Positions 57,025 to 64,000 of a DNA stretch of 64,000 bases are shown here, in pieces; the first letter of the stretch is position 1; every line of letters begins with the position of its first letter. A program made the translations under genes and the position numbers. This DNA is from Flavobacteriaceae bacterium (lineage in GTDB: Bacteria; Bacteroidota; Bacteroidia; Flavobacteriales; Flavobacteriaceae). Location of the stretch: the NCBI GenBank assembly GCA_009926065.1, contig RFPP01000008.1:1-64000 (forward strand), given 5' to 3'. The notes beneath the pieces are model-generated. The model had not been told where the DNA came from. It searched no databases and saw only the letters and a program-made list of their open reading frames with translations.

Positions 57025-58563
57025 TTATAACTCAAATGTTAAAGAAACAATAATGTTATTCATTACTGAATTTATATTGGAATAATCAGTCATTCCGACA
57101 TTAAAAAATTGATACTGATATTCTCGTTGCGAATGAGAATAGGTTAAATCTAATTTTGTTCCTCCAAAATTATAGCCTAAACCAGTTGAATATCCTGTAA
57201 GATTTCCAATAGTTGTTTGATTCGTATACGGACTTTTTTCAGTTCGGTAACCCGCCCTTAAACTGAATGCTTTAATTCGGTATTCGCCACCTATTCTGAG
57301 TTCAGTTGAAACTCCAAGATTATTTTTTATTTCAGAATTTATATTACCGTAATCGTTATTGGGAGAAAATGCCATGTTACTGTAATCTTTAATCGAATAA
57401 TCAACACTTAATAATCCTGATTTTTTATAAATATATCCAAAACTGCCTGTCCATTTTCCGGGAGTTCTTAGTTGGTAAGGTTCATAAATATTAATAATCA
57501 TTGGATTAACATTGACAGTTGGTAATTCACCCGTTGAATTTGCACTTATTGAGGAAATTCCTTGAGAAAGGCGATCGGATATTTGATACCATGTAGGCGA
57601 TTCATAAGCTAAACCAAATCTTATTTCTTTATTTAATTTTGCAATAGCACCCAATTGAAATGAAATTCCATTTCCATAGGTAGTTAGTTCATTATCAAAT
57701 TGTAATCTTTGTACACCCGACAATATATTATTTGAATTTTCTTCATAAAAACTTGTTACTTGAGTATAATCGATAAATCTAGTATTGACATTGAAGCCAA
57801 AGAAAAATTTATCTCTATATTGTCCAGATGCGTTAAATGATAACTTTCCATTGTAACCATTTGACCTTACAAAGTTTTCTTGATAATAATTTCCCCCTGA
57901 AGGTATCAACGATACATAATTTCTGTTATTTGATTCATTATAATTTGCTGCTGGATCTATAATATATGCTTGATACCCTAAAAAAGCTTGCTGTGTTCCA
58001 TAACCGAAATTGGTTCCTAAATAATCATATAAATCAGTTATTGATTCTCTGGGTTGGGTTTGTAAATTAGACAATGAAACACCATTGTTTCTATTAGCAT
58101 AATATTTAAAATACTCCCCTATTGAATTTGTTGGATTTATACCCGAAGAAAAAATAAGATTATTTAAATTATTTGCATTTTCATAATTTAGTGCAAAACT
58201 GAATTTACTCCACTCACTTCTCTTATCAGTATTTTTTAATACAAACACAGCCCCAAATTGATTTAAATCTGCAGAAGAGGAATTTTCTATGTCTTTTGAA
58301 CCAAAATAATTTGATTTATTATTTAGTCCATAGGTTGATGTTGTTAATGCCACTTGGTTATTTAAAAAAATTGCTGAACCCGAGGGATTAACATTAATCG
58401 AGGAAAAATCGCCTCCTAAAGCTCCAAATGCTCCACTCATAGCGTTAAATCTTGCAGTTCCTAACAAATTGTCTTGCGAATAACGCAGCGCATCTGTAAT
58501 ATCTTGAGAATATATAAATGAACTAAATAAACCTATTGTTAATAATATTATATTTTTTTTCAT
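57025..58563 (-). CDS. FadL/OmpP1-like outer-membrane transport protein
   Basis: 512 residues. Signal peptide MKKNIILLTIGLFSSFIYSQ, then the family start DALRYSQDNLLGTARFNAMS and GALGGDFSSINVNPSGSAIF. A barrel follows, ending in NIIVSLTFEL. FadL proteins take up hydrophobic compounds across the outer membrane. The cargo is unknown here. It follows the lipoprotein gene by 37 bases on the minus strand and may share its transcript. Confidence 0.85.
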   Translation of the reverse strand: MKKNIILLTIGLFSSFIYSQDITDALRYSQDNLLGTARFNAMSGAFGALGGDFSSINVNPSGSAIFLNNQVALTTSTYGLNNKSNYFGSKDIENSSSADLNQFGAVFVLKNTDKRSEWSKFSFALNYENANNLNNLIFSSGINPTNSIGEYFKYYANRNNGVSLSNLQTQPRESITDLYDYLGTNFGYGTQQAFLGYQAYIIDPAANYNESNNRNYVSLIPSGGNYYQENFVRSNGYNGKLSFNASGQYRDKFFFGFNVNTRFIDYTQVTSFYEENSNNILSGVQRLQFDNELTTYGNGISFQLGAIAKLNKEIRFGLAYESPTWYQISDRLSQGISSISANSTGELPTVNVNPMIINIYEPYQLRTPGKWTGSFGYIYKKSGLLSVDYSIKDYSNMAFSPNNDYGNINSEIKNNLGVSTELRIGGEYRIKAFSLRAGYRTEKSPYTNQTTIGNLTGYSTGLGYNFGGTKLDLTYSHSQREYQYQFFNVGMTDYSNINSVMNNIIVSLTFEL

Positions 58564-58600
58564 TTTTATTAGAATTATTTAATGGTATAAAAATCAATTA

Positions 58601-59599
58601 TTATCGTCTACCACCACCAACTGAACCACCGCCCGATCTGCCACCTCCAAAGCCGCCACCTCCGCCAAAACTAGGGCTTGGAGAATAACTTCTAGTTGAA
58701 GAGCTTTCACTTCTTGGAGAATTTGACTCTACTCTAATCGGGGTTAAATTTCTGGTAGCATCATTATCAACTCTTGGATTAGTAATTACTGCTCTTGATG
58801 AAGTGTAATTTCTTGTATTACTATTAGTTGTTCTAGGGTTGGTATCATCTTGTCTTACATTGTTGAAACTTCTAGTAGAATTTCTAGCTCCGTTTGTTAA
58901 ATTATTTCTTCTTCCTAAAGAAGAATTATCTCTGATGCCTGCTATTGATGATCTTCCAAAATCATATCTACCAGAAATACGCCCACTTGATCTGCCTCCA
59001 CGAACACCATTACTATATGAATAATAATAAGGATTGTAATAATTATAACCGCCCCAACCATTAAATCCGTAATAAGGCCCCCACCAATTATTCCATCCCC
59101 AACCCCATCCTATATTTGGACCGTACCAATTATTCCATCCCCAGCCAAATCCAATGTTAGGACCATACCATGAATTCCATCCTAAATTCCAATTCCACCC
59201 ATAATTCCATAGTGAATTGTATCCCCAATTGTTCCATCCCCAATTATTGTCATATATGGTAATATTTACTGGCTGTTGGTTATTACCCCATCCAGAGTAA
59301 CTATTTCGTTCTGTACCTGATTGATTATTTACTGTGTCTTGAATTGAAGAATAGCTTTCTACATCTGTAAAAACTTGTTCTTGTTCGTTTCTTTCTCTTA
59401 ATGCACTGAAGTAATCCCGATATTTATCAACGTTATTGTCAGAAGTCCTATTCTCATTTTCGTCAGAACCATAAATACCATCACGATCATAATAAGTACT
59501 GTTTTTATAGGATCCACACGAAACAAAAAGCATATTGAAACTCAAAATTATGTAATAAATTGAGGTCAATTTTAACGAAGAAAAATAATTTGTTTTCAT
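58601..59599 (-). CDS. Lipoprotein with Trp/Gly/Asn-rich repeats, function unknown
   Basis: 332 residues from the ATG at 59599 (MKTNYFSSLKLTSIYYIILS). A further ATG at 59626 lies at the probable transcription start, so it is not used. A lipobox FVSC puts the acylated cysteine at residue 28. About residues 115-205 contain repeated GWGWNNWYGPNIG-type units, then Tyr/Asn-rich sequence, then Arg/Ser-rich sequence, and a C-terminal Gly-rich tail (FGGGGGFGGGRSGGG). Low-complexity content suggests an extended, perhaps adhesive or matrix-like, surface lipoprotein; I do not recognise the family. It is co-directional with the FadL-like gene. Confidence 0.75.
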   Translation of the reverse strand: MKTNYFSSLKLTSIYYIILSFNMLFVSCGSYKNSTYYDRDGIYGSDENENRTSDNNVDKYRDYFSALRERNEQEQVFTDVESYSSIQDTVNNQSGTERNSYSGWGNNQQPVNITIYDNNWGWNNWGYNSLWNYGWNWNLGWNSWYGPNIGFGWGWNNWYGPNIGWGWGWNNWWGPYYGFNGWGGYNYYNPYYYSYSNGVRGGRSSGRISGRYDFGRSSIAGIRDNSSLGRRNNLTNGARNSTRSFNNVRQDDTNPRTTNSNTRNYTSSRAVITNPRVDNDATRNLTPIRVESNSPRSESSSTRSYSPSPSFGGGGGFGGGRSGGGSVGGGRR

Positions 59600-59615
59600 A
59601 ACTATGCATTTTAAA

Positions 59616-59646
59616 TTGTTGTTCATTACAAAAATAGTTAGTTTTG
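59616..59646 (+). promoter_or_regulatory. Promoter of proS
   Basis: TTG at 59619-59621, 17 bases, then TAGTTTTG at 59639-59646. The minus-strand element of the lipoprotein gene (59629-59636) lies inside its spacer. Confidence 0.65.
59629..59636 (-). promoter_or_regulatory. Probable promoter of the lipoprotein/FadL-like pair (-7 element)
   Basis: Minus-strand TATTTTTG at 59629-59636 matches TAnnTTTG. It is inside the spacer of the proS promoter, so the two cannot be bound by RNA polymerase at once. Confidence 0.55.
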
Positions 59647-59700
59647 CCGAACTATTTAGTTAAAATTTGTTAAACAATTTTAGTGCCAAATTATAATATC

Positions 59701-61179
59701 ATGAGCAAGAACTTAACAACAAGGTCCGAAGATTATTCAAAATGGTATAATGAATTAGTTGTCAAGGCTGACCTTGCTGAGAATTCAGGAGTTAGAGGAT
59801 GTATGGTTATTAAACCGTATGGTTATGCAATATGGGAAAAAATGCAAACTGAATTAGACAGAATGTTCAAGGAAACAGGTCATCAAAATGCATATTTTCC
59901 TCTATTTGTGCCGAAAAGCATGTTTGAAGCTGAAGAAAAAAACGCTGAAGGATTTGCTAAAGAATGCGCTATTGTAACTCATTATAGATTAAAAAACGAT
60001 CCTGATAAACCAGGAAAATTAATGGTTGATCCAAATGCAAAACTTGAGGAAGAATTAATTGTTCGTCCTACAAGTGAAGCAATTATATGGTCTACATATA
60101 AAGGTTGGGTTCAATCCTACAGAGATTTACCTTTATTAATCAATCAATGGGCCAATGTGGTTCGTTGGGAAATGAGGACAAGATTATTTTTAAGAACTGC
60201 AGAATTTTTATGGCAAGAAGGTCATACCGCTCATGCTACTAAAGAGGAAGCAATTGAAGAATCAGAAAAAATGATGAATGTTTATGCCGAATTTGTAGAA
60301 AATTTCATGGCAATTCCTGTAATCAAAGGAATAAAAACGGAAACAGAACGTTTTGCTGGTGCAGATGAAACATTTTGTATTGAGGCATTGATGCAAGATG
60401 GAAAAGCCCTACAAGCAGGAACTTCTCATTTTTTAGGTCAAAATTTTGCTAAAGCCTTCGATGTAAAATTTGCTACAGCAGAAGGAAAACAAGAATATGT
60501 TTGGGGAACATCATGGGGGGTTTCTACGCGATTAATGGGTGCATTAGTAATGACTCATTCTGATGATCACGGATTGGTATTACCTCCAAATTTAGCTCCA
60601 ATCCAAGTAGTTATTATTCCAATATATAAATCGGAAGAACAATTAGAGGAGATTTCTAATAAAGTTAATGAAGTAGTTAAAGCATTAAGAAAATTGAATA
60701 TTTCAGTAAAATACGATAACCGAACCAATCAAAAACCTGGATTTAAATTTAATGAGTATGAATTGAAAGGAGTACCTGTTCGAATTGCAGTTGGCCCAAA
60801 AGATCTTGAGAATGGAACTTTTGAAGTAGCAAGAAGAGATACATTGACTAAAGAAATTGTTTCAAATCAAGGAATTGAAGTTTATATAAGTAATTTATTA
60901 ACTAATATTCAAGAAGATATGTTTGCAAGAGCATTGAATTATAGAGATACTCACATTACAGAAGTAAATGATTTTAATGAATTTAAATCAATTTTAGACA
61001 GTAAAGGTGGGTTTGTATCTGCACATTGGGACGGAACCGCAGAAACAGAAGAAAAAATTAAGGATTTAACAAAAGCAACCATAAGATGTATACCTTTGAA
61101 TAGAGTGGAGCAAACCGGGAATTGTATATTAACCGGTAAACCCTCAGCAGGCAGAGTGTTATTTGCAAAGGCGTACTAA
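59701..61179 (+). CDS. proS: Prolyl-tRNA synthetase, eukaryote/archaeal-type
   Basis: 492 residues from the ATG at 59701 ([20 protein letters not shown]); a GTG at 59683 would add six residues. Class II motifs include the motif 2 region [26 protein letters not shown] and motif 3 [17 protein letters not shown]. There is no editing domain; the C-terminal anticodon-binding domain ends in Tyr as in the archaeal-type ProS (type 3). It charges tRNA-Pro. Confidence 0.97.
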   Translation: MSKNLTTRSEDYSKWYNELVVKADLAENSGVRGCMVIKPYGYAIWEKMQTELDRMFKETGHQNAYFPLFVPKSMFEAEEKNAEGFAKECAIVTHYRLKNDPDKPGKLMVDPNAKLEEELIVRPTSEAIIWSTYKGWVQSYRDLPLLINQWANVVRWEMRTRLFLRTAEFLWQEGHTAHATKEEAIEESEKMMNVYAEFVENFMAIPVIKGIKTETERFAGADETFCIEALMQDGKALQAGTSHFLGQNFAKAFDVKFATAEGKQEYVWGTSWGVSTRLMGALVMTHSDDHGLVLPPNLAPIQVVIIPIYKSEEQLEEISNKVNEVVKALRKLNISVKYDNRTNQKPGFKFNEYELKGVPVRIAVGPKDLENGTFEVARRDTLTKEIVSNQGIEVYISNLLTNIQEDMFARALNYRDTHITEVNDFNEFKSILDSKGGFVSAHWDGTAETEEKIKDLTKATIRCIPLNRVEQTGNCILTGKPSAGRVLFAKAY

Positions 61180-61207
61180 AAAAAATCAAAAAAATATACA
61201 TCTGCTA

Positions 61208-61237
61208 TTGTGCAAATAAAAAATAGTTGTATTTTTG
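61208..61237 (+). promoter_or_regulatory. Promoter of tRNA-Glu
   Basis: TTG at 61208-61210, 19 bases, then TATTTTTG at 61230-61237, 20 bases before the tRNA. The pattern matches that of tRNA-Thr. Confidence 0.78.
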
Positions 61238-61257
61238 CATCCGCGTTAGAGAAGCAC

Positions 61258-61329
61258 GGTCCGTTCGTCTATCGGTTAGGACGCCAGGTTTTCATCCTGG
61301 TAAGGGGGGTTCGATTCCCCCACGGACTA
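61258..61329 (+). tRNA. tRNA-Glu (anticodon TTC)
   Basis: 72-base cloverleaf: acceptor GGTCCGT/ACGGACT with a terminal G-U pair, D-arm GTCT/GGAC, anticodon arm CCAGG-TTTTCAT-CCTGG and T-arm GGGGG-TTCGATT-CCCCC. Anticodon TTC reads GAA and GAG. rpsT follows 25 bases later and may be read from the same promoter. No CCA is encoded. Confidence 0.97.
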
Positions 61330-61354
61330 CTTATAAAATAGAAAAAATAAAAAA

Positions 61355-61606
61355 ATGGCAAATCACAAGTCAGCTTTAAAAAGAATTAGAAGTAACGAAA
61401 AAAGAAGAGTATTAAACAGATACCAACACAAAACAACTCGTAATGCAATCAAAGCATTAAGAATTGCTACTGATAAATCTGATGCTACTTCAAAATTATC
61501 GGCTGTAATTTCAATGATTGATAAACTAGCTAAGAAAAATATCATTCACGATAACAAAGCTTCTAATTTAAAATCTAAATTAACAAAACACGTTGCTAAA
61601 CTATAA
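61355..61606 (+). CDS. rpsT: 30S ribosomal protein S20
   Basis: 83 residues, highly basic and helical. It starts MANHKSALKRIRSNEKRRVL and has the typical NIIHDNKASNLKSKLTKHV end. S20 binds the base of the 30S body. It lies 25 bases after tRNA-Glu and has no separate promoter in that gap. Confidence 0.97.
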   Translation: MANHKSALKRIRSNEKRRVLNRYQHKTTRNAIKALRIATDKSDATSKLSAVISMIDKLAKKNIIHDNKASNLKSKLTKHVAKL

Positions 61607-61635
61607 TTAGTTTAACAATTTAAACCTAATATATT

Positions 61636-61664
61636 AAGCTTCCTAATTATGGAAGCTTTTTTTG
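61636..61664 (+). terminator. Terminator after rpsT
   Basis: AAGCTTCC at 61636-61643 pairs with GGAAGCTT at 61651-61658, followed by a T run. Confidence 0.9.
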
Positions 61665-61759
61665 TTTTATTTTTTTCAATTATTTACCCAATTTAAATAA
61701 CACGATCTACCGGCTTTCAATCCCTCATTTATTTATGTAGTATTTGTAAAAATAAAGTG

Positions 61760-61767
61760 TACCTTTG
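61760..61767 (+). promoter_or_regulatory. Probable typA promoter (-7 element)
   Basis: TACCTTTG at 61760-61767 matches TAnnTTTG, 19 bases before the ATG. A TTTG at 61743 is closer than the usual -33 distance. Confidence 0.5.
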
Positions 61768-61786
61768 CACCCATTAAAAATCAAAG

Positions 61787-63583
61787 ATGGAATCTATTAG
61801 AAACATTGCAATTATTGCCCACGTCGATCATGGTAAAACTACTTTGGTAGACAAAATAATGTATCACTGTCAATTATTTCGTGATAACGAAAATACCGGT
61901 GATCTAATTCTTGATAATAACGACTTAGAGCGTGAAAGAGGTATTACAATAACTTCTAAAAATGTTTCTGTAGTATACAAAGGAACTAAAATTAATATCA
62001 TTGATACACCTGGTCACGCCGATTTTGGTGGGGAAGTAGAGAGAGTATTGAACATGGCAGACGGAGTATGTCTTTTAGTAGATGCTTTCGAAGGTCCAAT
62101 GCCTCAAACCCGATTCGTTTTACAAAAAGCAATTGACTTGGGGCTTAAACCTTGTGTGGTTATTAATAAAGTAGATAAAGAAAATTGTACACCTGAAGAA
62201 GTTCATGAAAAAGTTTTCGATTTAATGTTTGAGTTAGGTGCTGAAGAATGGCAATTAGATTTTCCAACAGTTTATGGTTCTGCCAAAAATAACTGGATGT
62301 CTGATCATTGGGAAAACCAAACAGATAGTATAGAACCTCTTTTAGATATGGTGATCAATAATGTGCCTGCTCCAAAAGTATTTGAAGGTACTCCTCAAAT
62401 GTTAATTACCTCTTTAGATTTTTCTTCTTTTACTGGTCGAATAGCTATTGGTCGATTGGAGAGAGGAGTTTTAAGAGAAGGAATGACAATTTCTTTATGT
62501 AAAAGAGATGGTTCTATTTTGAAATCCAGAATTAAAGAACTACATACTTTTGAAGGTCTTGGACGTAAAAAAGTAAACGAAGTTTTAGCAGGAGATATTT
62601 GTGCAATTATTGGAATCGAAGGTTTTGAAATAGGTGATACTATCGCCGATTTTGAAAATCCAGAGGCCTTACAAACCATTGCTATCGACGAACCAACAAT
62701 GAGTATGTTATTTACTATAAATGACTCTCCTTTCTTTGGTAAAGAAGGTAAATTTGTAACTTCACGTCACATTAGAGAACGTTTAACAAAAGAATTAGAG
62801 AAAAACTTAGCAATGAAGTTAGGTGAAACAGATTCTGCTGATAAATTTATGGTTTATGGTCGAGGGGTATTGCATTTGTCTGTTCTTATTGAAACTATGA
62901 GAAGAGAAGGTTATGAATTACAAATTGGTCAACCGCAAGTAATCATAAAAGAAATTGATGGTAAAAAATGTGAACCAATAGAAGAATTAACCATCGATTT
63001 ACCAGAATCTCTATCAGGTAGAGCAGTAGAGTTTGTCACTTTGCGTAAAGGGGAAATGTTGAGCATGGAAACCAAAGGGGAGCGAATGGTAATTAAATTT
63101 AATATTCCTTCTCGTGGAATCATTGGTTTACGTAACCAATTGTTAACCGCCACAGCTGGTGAAGCTATTATGGCGCACCGTTTTATAGGATACGAGCCTT
63201 TCAAAGGGGAAATTTCTGGACGTAATAAAGGTTCGTTAATTTCAATGGAAAAAGGAAAAGCAATTCCTTATTCTATCGACAAATTACAAGATCGTGGTAA
63301 GTTTTTCGTTGAACCTAATGCCGAAATTTACGAAGGTCAAGTTATTGGAGAAAACTCTCGAGGGGATGATATGTGTGTAAACGTAACTAAAGAGAAAAAA
63401 CAATCTAACGTTCGTTCTTCTGGTAATGATGAAAAAGCTAGAATTATCCCTCCAATCATTTTCTCATTAGAAGAAGCATTAGAATACATTCAAAAAGACG
63501 AATATGTTGAGGTTACGCCAAAATCAATTCGTTTAAGAAAAATCTATTTAACAGAAACAGATAGAAAAAGATTTAAAGTATAA
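61787..63583 (+). CDS. typA: GTP-binding protein TypA/BipA
   Basis: 598 residues. GTPase motifs: AIIAHVDHGKTTLVDKI (residues 8-24), DTPGHADFGGEVERVL and VINKVDKENCTPEE. Then the EF-G-like domains II, III and V and the TypA-specific C-terminal domain (EEALEYIQKDEYVEVTPKSI). A ribosome-associated translational GTPase involved in stress adaptation and 50S assembly. Full length, monocistronic. Confidence 0.98.
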   Translation: MESIRNIAIIAHVDHGKTTLVDKIMYHCQLFRDNENTGDLILDNNDLERERGITITSKNVSVVYKGTKINIIDTPGHADFGGEVERVLNMADGVCLLVDAFEGPMPQTRFVLQKAIDLGLKPCVVINKVDKENCTPEEVHEKVFDLMFELGAEEWQLDFPTVYGSAKNNWMSDHWENQTDSIEPLLDMVINNVPAPKVFEGTPQMLITSLDFSSFTGRIAIGRLERGVLREGMTISLCKRDGSILKSRIKELHTFEGLGRKKVNEVLAGDICAIIGIEGFEIGDTIADFENPEALQTIAIDEPTMSMLFTINDSPFFGKEGKFVTSRHIRERLTKELEKNLAMKLGETDSADKFMVYGRGVLHLSVLIETMRREGYELQIGQPQVIIKEIDGKKCEPIEELTIDLPESLSGRAVEFVTLRKGEMLSMETKGERMVIKFNIPSRGIIGLRNQLLTATAGEAIMAHRFIGYEPFKGEISGRNKGSLISMEKGKAIPYSIDKLQDRGKFFVEPNAEIYEGQVIGENSRGDDMCVNVTKEKKQSNVRSSGNDEKARIIPPIIFSLEEALEYIQKDEYVEVTPKSIRLRKIYLTETDRKRFKV

Positions 63584-63600
63584 TCTATCGTTACAAATTA

Positions 63601-63631
63601 AAAAAACCATTCAATTCGAATGGTTTTTTTA
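63601..63631. terminator. Bidirectional terminator between typA and the M42 peptidase gene
   Basis: AAAAAACCATTC at 63601-63612 pairs perfectly with GAATGGTTTTTT at 63618-63629 around AATTC. T runs occur on both strands, serving both converging genes. Confidence 0.93.
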
Positions 63632-63650
63632 AATACTATATAAGGTACAA

Positions 63651-64000
63651 TTATTTGAAATAAGAAAACGATTCGTTGTTTTCTATTTTCAACAAACTCT
63701 CATAAATCAATTTAATCAAATTTTCAACATCTTCACGGTGAACCATTTCTACCGTAGTGTGCATGTATCTCAATGGTAAAGAAATCAATGCCGAAGCTAC
63801 TCCGCCGTTGCTATAAGCAAATGCATCAGTATCTGTTCCAGTAACTCTTGATGAAGCTAGTCTTTGAAACGGAATCTTATTTGCAGTAGCAGCATCCAAT
63901 ATTAACTCACGTAATTTGTTTTGAACCGCCGGCGCATATGTAATCACCGGACCTTTCCCAATTTTTATCTCACCCTCAATTTTCATGTCAATCATTGGAG
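63651..64000 (-). CDS. M42-family metallopeptidase (glutamyl aminopeptidase-like), C-terminal part, continues beyond the window
   Basis: About 116 residues visible, ending LLKIENNESFSYFK. The piece contains YAPAVQNKLRELILDAATAN, RVTGTDTDAFAYSNGGVASA and SLPLRYMHTTVEMVHREDVE, where the TDxDA and HTxxE patterns are typical of the C-terminal zinc-binding half of M42 peptidases. The N-terminal half and the start lie outside the window. Confidence 0.88.
   Translation of the reverse strand, partial: PMIDMKIEGEIKIGKGPVITYAPAVQNKLRELILDAATANKIPFQRLASSRVTGTDTDAFAYSNGGVASALISLPLRYMHTTVEMVHREDVENLIKLIYESLLKIENNESFSYFK

Overview
The window is AT-rich bacterial DNA from a member of the Bacteroidota, most likely Flavobacterium or a close relative in the Flavobacteriaceae. 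Support: many genes are preceded by the Bacteroidota -7 promoter element TAnnTTTG, often with a TTG or TTTG about 17-20 bp upstream; starts lie in A/T-rich leaders without clear Shine-Dalgarno sequences; the gene families include a SusC-type TonB-linked receptor, PorV/PorQ- and FadL-type outer-membrane proteins, an Lnb-like lipoprotein acyltransferase, a UpxY/NusG-like antiterminator and a flavobacterial-type RecQ.

Layout. 1-3760 (minus strand): the 5' part of a SusC-type receptor gene that is frameshifted and appears to lack part of its plug domain, then an Omp85-like barrel protein. 3942-21213 (plus): one long translation superoperon, rpsL-rpsG-fusA-rpsJ through the S10, spc and alpha clusters, including secY, infA, rpmJ, rpoA and an L17 with an unusual acidic repeat tail; tuf, adk and map are absent from it. 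21468-27852 (plus): carA, enolase, citrate synthase, two adjacent guanidino-group-modifying enzymes (DDAH-like and CtlX) and a CoA-binding protein. 28190-30365: a sodium:solute symporter and a small barrel protein.

30500-39800 is a surface-polysaccharide locus. It starts with a winged-helix/nucleotidyltransferase-like regulator and a UpxY-type antiterminator, followed by a structured leader and sugar-nucleotide genes (UDP-HexNAc dehydrogenase, fcl, gmd, wecB). A flippase gene is cut short at 120 codons, after which recR, a UDP-glucose dehydrogenase and rfbB follow. No glycosyltransferase, polymerase or complete flippase is present, so the locus looks deleted or collapsed in assembly.

39814-50221 holds envelope and housekeeping genes: an Lnb-like acyltransferase, PorV2-like protein, pssA, lptB, an AhpD-like protein, tatC, kdsD, recQ and an FAD-dependent oxidoreductase. 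50422-56973 has gapN, idi, a PTPS/QueD homologue, peroxiredoxin, manA, a small conserved protein, tRNA-Thr, an M28 peptidase, a tiny Cys-rich secreted protein and an orphan LytTR regulator. 57025-64000 has a FadL-like protein, a Trp/Gly/Asn-rich lipoprotein, proS, tRNA-Glu, rpsT, typA and the 3' end of an M42 peptidase gene.

I found no CRISPR array, integrase, transposase or phage gene. The least explained elements are two divergent copies of a palindromic dispersed repeat (21309-21379 and 27864-27940), the broken SusC gene, the truncated polysaccharide locus with its antiterminator leader, the L17 tail, and the small secreted proteins.
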